From: Silene noctiflora
Lineage: Eukaryota > Streptophyta > Magnoliopsida > Caryophyllales > Caryophyllaceae
Reading direction: 5' to 3'
DNA: 32,716 nt
Assembly (NCBI GenBank): GCA_009801015.1
Contig: VHZZ01000448.1
Location: forward strand, 11,420 to 44,135
Under the pieces are notes generated by a model that saw only the letters and a list, made by a program, of their open reading frames with translations, did no database searches and was not told where the DNA came from. Below are positions 32,601-32,716 of the stretch, piece after piece (the first letter of the stretch is position 1; each line of letters begins with the position of its first letter). The position numbers and the translations under genes are program-made.

Positions 32601-32716
32601 TGTAACACCCGTAAATAATCAATTTCACATTTTAAACTATTTTAATAAATTAATTAGGATAATTATGATTTTAAATATTATTTTCATAAAATATAAATTT
32701 TATAGTGTAATATTTA
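32601..32716. mobile_element. Start of a probable LTR retrotransposon (LTR end)
   Basis: The sequence changes abruptly from FAR1-like coding to TGTAACACCCGTAAATAATC and then very AT-rich DNA. TGTAACACC is a frequent 5' start of plant Ty3-type LTRs. The last coding triplet before it (plus 32598-32600) is the Trp of the conserved WRKM motif, so the insertion lies inside the reading frame. The element runs out of the window, so neither the other end nor the target duplication can be seen. Confidence 0.6.

Overview
This is a stretch of plant nuclear DNA. It is AT-rich, with intron-split genes that use GT-AG splice sites, CT-rich leaders, and many short transposon and SINE remnants. The coding sequences are eudicot-like. 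Recurrent TACTCCGTA-type motifs and tRNA-derived SINE heads recall Amaranthaceae (spinach, beet, quinoa), but the family assignment is inference. Two N bases at 323-324 show this is assembly sequence.

Layout. (1) 1-2480: non-coding, with a GC-rich repeat fragment and two small inverted-repeat transposons that have visible target duplications. (2) 2651-8656 (+): a complete five-exon gene for an FPA-type protein (three RRMs plus a SPOC domain, 939 aa) with a 2.26 kb first intron. (3) 8657-14200: its 3' flank, including an intact 124 bp SINE with 15 bp target duplications; no other gene recognised. (4) 14505-22110 (+): a complete four-exon group I bZIP gene close to PosF21/RF2a (372 aa). Its 4.6 kb first intron holds two decayed tandem copies of the end of exon 1. 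(5) 22111-26600: non-coding, with a B3-domain fragment, hAT-like ends and tRNA-derived heads. (6) 26637-28441 (+): a four-exon gene for an unrecognised 194-aa charged, probably nuclear protein. (7) 28460-32716: a transposon-like district with a ~92 bp minisatellite, a broken plus-strand reading frame resembling the plant-mobile-domain-like/Ulp1-associated N-terminal module of plant transposons, a 260 bp tandem repeat, a broken minus-strand FAR1/FHY3-type (MULE transposase) frame with a SWIM zinc finger, and what looks like an LTR cut directly into that frame at 32601.

The two complete regulators are independent genes. FPA-type proteins act in RNA 3'-end choice and flowering-time control; PosF21/RF2a-type bZIPs act in transcription. 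The least explained part is 26.6-32.7 kb, where a charged protein gene, a mobile-domain-like frame and a FAR1-type frame are interleaved with three unrelated tandem-repeat arrays. All exon joins were made by eye from splice consensus and family knowledge, without transcript data.
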